Virus record (IMG/VR): IMGVR_UViG_3300035698_010352
Coordinates: 1-24,955 of that record
DNA length: 24,955 nucleotides
Strand: one strand, 5' to 3'
Origin: a virus
Shown here: positions 21,688-24,955 of the stretch, piece after piece
How the letters are laid out: the number at the start of each line of letters is the position of its first letter
How positions within the stretch are numbered: position 1 is the first letter of the stretch
The notes under the pieces: model-generated
The model's input: the letters and a program-made list of their open reading frames with translations, nothing else
What the model was told of the DNA's origin: nothing
The model's database searches: none
Program-made: the position numbers and the translations under genes

Positions 21688-24201
21688 ATGGAAAATTTAA
21701 TACGAGAGTTAAAAACTCGTACACTGGCTGCTGCGAGTGCTGATAAGCGTTCTTTATTGAATATACCTTCTATTGAACAAAAACTAGCATCTGGGCAGTC
21801 TGGACTTTTAAATACATCTCTAGCAGATCAACCATCAATTTCTTCAAGTAGTCTTGATGAATTTGAACCACTTACTGAGAGAGTTGCAGCACATACAACT
21901 GCTGATCAAGCTAGGTCATTAACCCCTGCCCGAGATAACAAAGCTTTCTTAGATGATAATTCTGTTGAAAATGGTTTGGGGTACTTAACCAACTTTATTG
22001 GAGCAGGTGTAGCGGGTATTGGTCAATTAGATAATTTTGTCCTCTCTGCTCCAAATATTTTACTTAATACTGCAGATGGTCTAATAAAACCAGCTGATCA
22101 AAAAATTACTGATTTCGTAAATGAGACTTTTCCAGGCGTTAATGATATTGCCCATTTGCTTTTAGGTGCTCCGAGTAAACTTATTAGGAATACAGCTCAA
22201 GGATTAGATCAAGTTGGTGATACGATCGAAGAAGGTACTGCACCCTTTTTTAATACTGTTCAAGTTGAACGGTTGTCTCGTCAAGTGTCTCAGGCGTACA
22301 CCGATAATACTGGCGCTGCTGATGTGCTCGTCGAGATGCTTTCTACAACGGTCAATAACAAAGAAGCACTTCCTCAAGTACTCATGCAATCCATTGGGAT
22401 TATGAAAGCTATGGCTCAAGGCGGATCAGTATTGGCAGGTACTTTTGTTGGCTTAAGTGGTCAAAGATCTAAGGAAGCTATTCAACTGTATAGTGATACA
22501 CATGATGGTGAAGTACCTACTGGTAAGGAAAACGCCGCAATAGTGGCCGGTGCAATTCTTTCGACCACTATTGAAATGGTTGAATCGCGTTTTTTACTGG
22601 GTAAAAGTGCTCAATTACAAGCTGCCAAATCTATTAAATTAGCAGCAATACCTGGGGCAGGCGTAGTTGCTAAAGGTACTGCTGGTGGATTATCTGAAGC
22701 TGGCCAAGAATTTTCAGCTGAAGTCATTACTCAAGTGACTGGTAGACAGGACAAGATTACAAATAAAGATGAAATTCTTAAACCAGCACTGACTAATGCT
22801 GCCATAGGTGCTGGTGTAGGTACTGGTATAGCCGCTACAGTCCAAGCTGTGCCTGAAACCACAGATACACTAGGGAAAGTTGCTAAGATTGCTAAGAAGG
22901 GCATTAACAAGCTCTCAGAGAAGGTTGAAGAAAAGGTTACTGTAGATCAAGGTAAACGCTTTGATAAGGCAGTGGCTAATGGTGACAAGGTTAAAGCTAT
23001 TGATATTGGACTTGAAGCTAATATTTCAAAGATACCCACTTATGATGAACGTGTAGCTCATGTTCAAGAGCTATTTGATATATTCGATACGTTAGATGAA
23101 ACCACCTCAATTGAGGACACTAATCGTATTGGTAGTAAATTGGATACTACGCTGCAACAAATTACAGAATTGGATTTACAAGAAGGTGATTCTGTAACTA
23201 CGAAACAAGCTGATACAGTTCTTTCAGATATTACCAATGCTTCCGAAAATGATGTTACTACAGCTATATCAACAGTAGTTGATGGCATCCTTTCTGGTAA
23301 AGAAATTAAACCAGTTACAGTAGCCAGTATTAAAGGTAGTACAGTATTTGAAACACTTCCTACTGAACAAAAACAAGCAATTGAGGTATACAGTGAATTC
23401 TTAGAAGCAAGTAACGATCTACAAAAAGTTAGTTCAGATATCTTAGAGGGAAATGTAAAAGAAGGGCATATCGGGATTAATCAGCATCGTAAAAATATTG
23501 CTCGTGCTGTTACACTTAAAAATCAAGGTTTAGCTGATATTACTCTGAAGCAGTTGGTTAAGTTACGAGCTGCAATACTAGTAAAATTGGCTACACCCTT
23601 TCGTGATCAAAAACCTAATACTGATGGTTTTGTCAGGCAGCTATCATCTGAAGTACGAGCGATTACAGCTGCCCTTAATATTATGGATACGAGTGTTAAA
23701 ACAACACTTACAAGTCCACTAACTGCTGAGGATTTAAAGGGGCCACCTATTGTGGTATGGACCCCTAATTCATCGGTAAACTCTACGAGTACTGATACCG
23801 ATACTAAAGTGTCAGAAGAAGCTAAAGCCCAGTTACTCTCAAATATTAAAAAAATTACTGACCCAAAACTAAAAGAAAAGGTTTTACAGCTGTTTAATGA
23901 TCCTAAACGCACCAGTAAGAAAGGATTTACAGCTTTACGAGAGCAAGTAAAGAAAGCACTTATTGCCCAGGATACTACTGAGCAGCCTGATGAAGTTTCA
24001 CCAATAGTTGCAAGAGCTGATAGTTTTGATGCATTATTGGATACTGAGATACCAGCTCCTGATTTATATAACACTCCAGCGTTGCAAAAGAAGATTGTAT
24101 TTCAAGGCAAAGCATTAAGAGAAACCTATAAACAGGCTATTGTAAATAACGATAATATTCTAAGAGCGGTTCAGGATATTGTACGAGAATGTAATGGCTG
24201 A
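21688..24201 (+). CDS. Internal virion protein with hydrophobic segments (probable ejection protein 2)
   Basis: The 837-aa protein starts directly after the preceding TAA. A polar N-terminus (1-90) is followed by hydrophobic, Gly/Ala-rich helices: GLGYLTNFIGAGVAGIGQLD (96-115), GSVLAGTFVGLSG (246-258), NAAIVAGAILSTTIEMV (282-298), LAAIPGAGVVAKGTAGGL (318-335) and ALTNAAIGAGVGTGIAATVQ (367-386). The segment GGLSEAGQEFSAEV (333-346) resembles the G-x-x-E-x-x-Q-E pattern found in many phage internal proteins and large polyvalent proteins. The C-terminal half is hydrophilic and helical. No lytic transglycosylase Glu motif was found. A role in building a channel across the host envelope during DNA entry is an inference. 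The 8-base overlap with the next gene suggests coupling. Confidence 0.72.
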   Translation: MENLIRELKTRTLAAASADKRSLLNIPSIEQKLASGQSGLLNTSLADQPSISSSSLDEFEPLTERVAAHTTADQARSLTPARDNKAFLDDNSVENGLGYLTNFIGAGVAGIGQLDNFVLSAPNILLNTADGLIKPADQKITDFVNETFPGVNDIAHLLLGAPSKLIRNTAQGLDQVGDTIEEGTAPFFNTVQVERLSRQVSQAYTDNTGAADVLVEMLSTTVNNKEALPQVLMQSIGIMKAMAQGGSVLAGTFVGLSGQRSKEAIQLYSDTHDGEVPTGKENAAIVAGAILSTTIEMVESRFLLGKSAQLQAAKSIKLAAIPGAGVVAKGTAGGLSEAGQEFSAEVITQVTGRQDKITNKDEILKPALTNAAIGAGVGTGIAATVQAVPETTDTLGKVAKIAKKGINKLSEKVEEKVTVDQGKRFDKAVANGDKVKAIDIGLEANISKIPTYDERVAHVQELFDIFDTLDETTSIEDTNRIGSKLDTTLQQITELDLQEGDSVTTKQADTVLSDITNASENDVTTAISTVVDGILSGKEIKPVTVASIKGSTVFETLPTEQKQAIEVYSEFLEASNDLQKVSSDILEGNVKEGHIGINQHRKNIARAVTLKNQGLADITLKQLVKLRAAILVKLATPFRDQKPNTDGFVRQLSSEVRAITAALNIMDTSVKTTLTSPLTAEDLKGPPIVVWTPNSSVNSTSTDTDTKVSEEAKAQLLSNIKKITDPKLKEKVLQLFNDPKRTSKKGFTALREQVKKALIAQDTTEQPDEVSPIVARADSFDALLDTEIPAPDLYNTPALQKKIVFQGKALRETYKQAIVNNDNILRAVQDIVRECNG

Positions 24202-24529
24202 ATTAACTTTACAAGATCTACTAGATTCAGGCTTATCTCTTGAAAACCTCATTATGGGTAAAGGAGAGGCTCCTATTGTACAGGTAACACTAGATAGTCG
24301 TGAATTAGCTAAAGCTTTGCGTGAATTAAAAAATTCGCATAGTTTAGAAATGTCTAGTGTGTTGGACCGCATTGACATTAATAATAAATCAAATAAAGAT
24401 ATACTAGTTAAAGCAATTAGTTTGCTAGTCCAAAAAGCAAAACAAACACCACCAATTAAGCCTGTTAAAGGCTTACGAGTACTACGTAATAGTTTAAATT
24501 TAATCACTGAATTGAGGTACATCACCTAA
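24194..24529 (+). CDS. Hypothetical 111-aa protein before the endolysin
   Basis: I start at ATG 24194 (CGAGAA about 4-9 bases upstream); an in-frame TTG at 24179 is less likely. The protein (MAELTLQDLLDSGLSLENLI and on) is helical and charged, with one long helix (ELAKALRELKNSHSLEMSSV) and a Lys-rich middle. There is no signal peptide or membrane segment, so it is neither a typical holin nor a spanin. It overlaps the preceding gene by 8 bases, and its stop overlaps the endolysin ATG by one base. Its place suggests an internal-virion or lysis accessory role, but no family is recognised. Confidence 0.65.
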   Translation: MAELTLQDLLDSGLSLENLIMGKGEAPIVQVTLDSRELAKALRELKNSHSLEMSSVLDRIDINNKSNKDILVKAISLLVQKAKQTPPIKPVKGLRVLRNSLNLITELRYIT

Positions 24530-24955
24530 TGGGTAACCTATCCCCCCGATTGAGTCGCTATGAGTTCGAATGTCCTTGTGCGAATAAACATGACTGTAAT
24601 CGAACACCCGTCGATATAAAACTAATTGAAATGTTAGAAACCTGTGCTAACCATTTTCAATATTTTACTCGTACTAGTGTAGCTCGTGTTATCATTCATG
24701 TTAATTCAGGTTATAGGTGTAAACAACATGATGCTGATATTAAAAAAGGAAAGAAACCTAACCCCAAATTGAGTGAGCACCTATTTGGCATAGCTGCTGA
24801 TTTTTGGTTAGAGTACGTGTACCAAGATGGTTCTCGGGATAAAATATCAGATGATGAAGTTGCTGACTTTCTTGAATTAGAATACCCAGGTGTATATGGC
24901 ATTGGCCGGTATGATACACGAACACACGCTGACGCAAGACCCGATGGTCCTGCAC
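24529..24955 (+). CDS. M15-family zinc peptidase, probable endolysin (partial at the 3' end)
   Basis: The visible 142 residues belong to the Peptidase_M15_3 (D-Ala-D-Ala carboxypeptidase-like) type, which cleaves the peptide of peptidoglycan. After LSRYEFECPC (8-17), the core has VNSGYRCKQHD (58-68), then the zinc motif SEHLFGIAAD (82-91; His84 and Asp91 as likely ligands) and GIGRYDTRTHADARP (124-138; His133 as the third ligand). An unusual Cys-rich start (Cys15, Cys17, Cys23) may be a small metal or disulfide site. The frame runs off the right edge, so a cell-wall-binding or membrane segment after it cannot be excluded. The ATG overlaps the previous stop (TAATG). Confidence 0.9.
   Translation, partial: MGNLSPRLSRYEFECPCANKHDCNRTPVDIKLIEMLETCANHFQYFTRTSVARVIIHVNSGYRCKQHDADIKKGKKPNPKLSEHLFGIAADFWLEYVYQDGSRDKISDDEVADFLELEYPGVYGIGRYDTRTHADARPDGPA

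Overview
The window is a stretch of a lytic-type tailed bacteriophage genome (Caudoviricetes). Almost all of it is the virion-building and DNA-packaging module, read rightward in one direction. The gene set fits a podovirus-like phage: terminase, a P22/N4-sized portal, scaffold, an N4-gp56-type major capsid protein, a gp4-like connector, several tail fibres, and two large proteins that look like internal (ejected) virion proteins. No tail sheath and no long tape-measure protein is visible. The small N4 gp49/Sf6 gp66-family gene and the capsid family both recall N4-like phages, but the gene order is not that of N4. The sequence is AT-rich. The host cannot be named from it; the Gram-negative style of the cassette and the M15 peptidase suggest a proteobacterium.

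Left edge (1-972): two leftward genes, one cut by the window edge and one of 86 codons with a good ribosome-binding site and a UUCG-loop terminator. Each has a long leader carrying the same hairpin-associated motif. This is the only leftward transcription in the window, so the divergence point near 840-900 separates two transcription programmes.

Small-gene region (973-2751): an N4 gp49/Sf6 gp66-family protein fused to a second small phage domain, an unknown 86-aa protein, a 41-aa basic protein, a tRNA-Gln(UUG), a conserved 112-aa phage protein, and then a structured non-coding stretch ending in a strong terminator, followed by a promoter-like sequence.

Packaging and receptor binding (2752-10003): probable small terminase, large terminase with clear ATPase and nuclease motifs, a head-tail connector, and three tandem tail-fibre genes with related N-terminal anchors and different tips.

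Head and neck (10026-19087): portal, small helical protein, acidic scaffold, major capsid protein, a strong terminator, then three neck/tail structural proteins, one with a PKD/REJ-like Ig domain.

Ejection and lysis (19124-24955): a small repeat-bearing virion protein, two large internal virion proteins, an unknown 111-aa protein and the start of an M15-family zinc peptidase (endolysin) cut by the right edge.

Best leads beyond routine annotation are the domain fusion at 973-1515, the three-fibre array, the structured RNA at 2512-2643, two families of repeated intergenic motifs, and the scaffold with a matching short motif at both ends.
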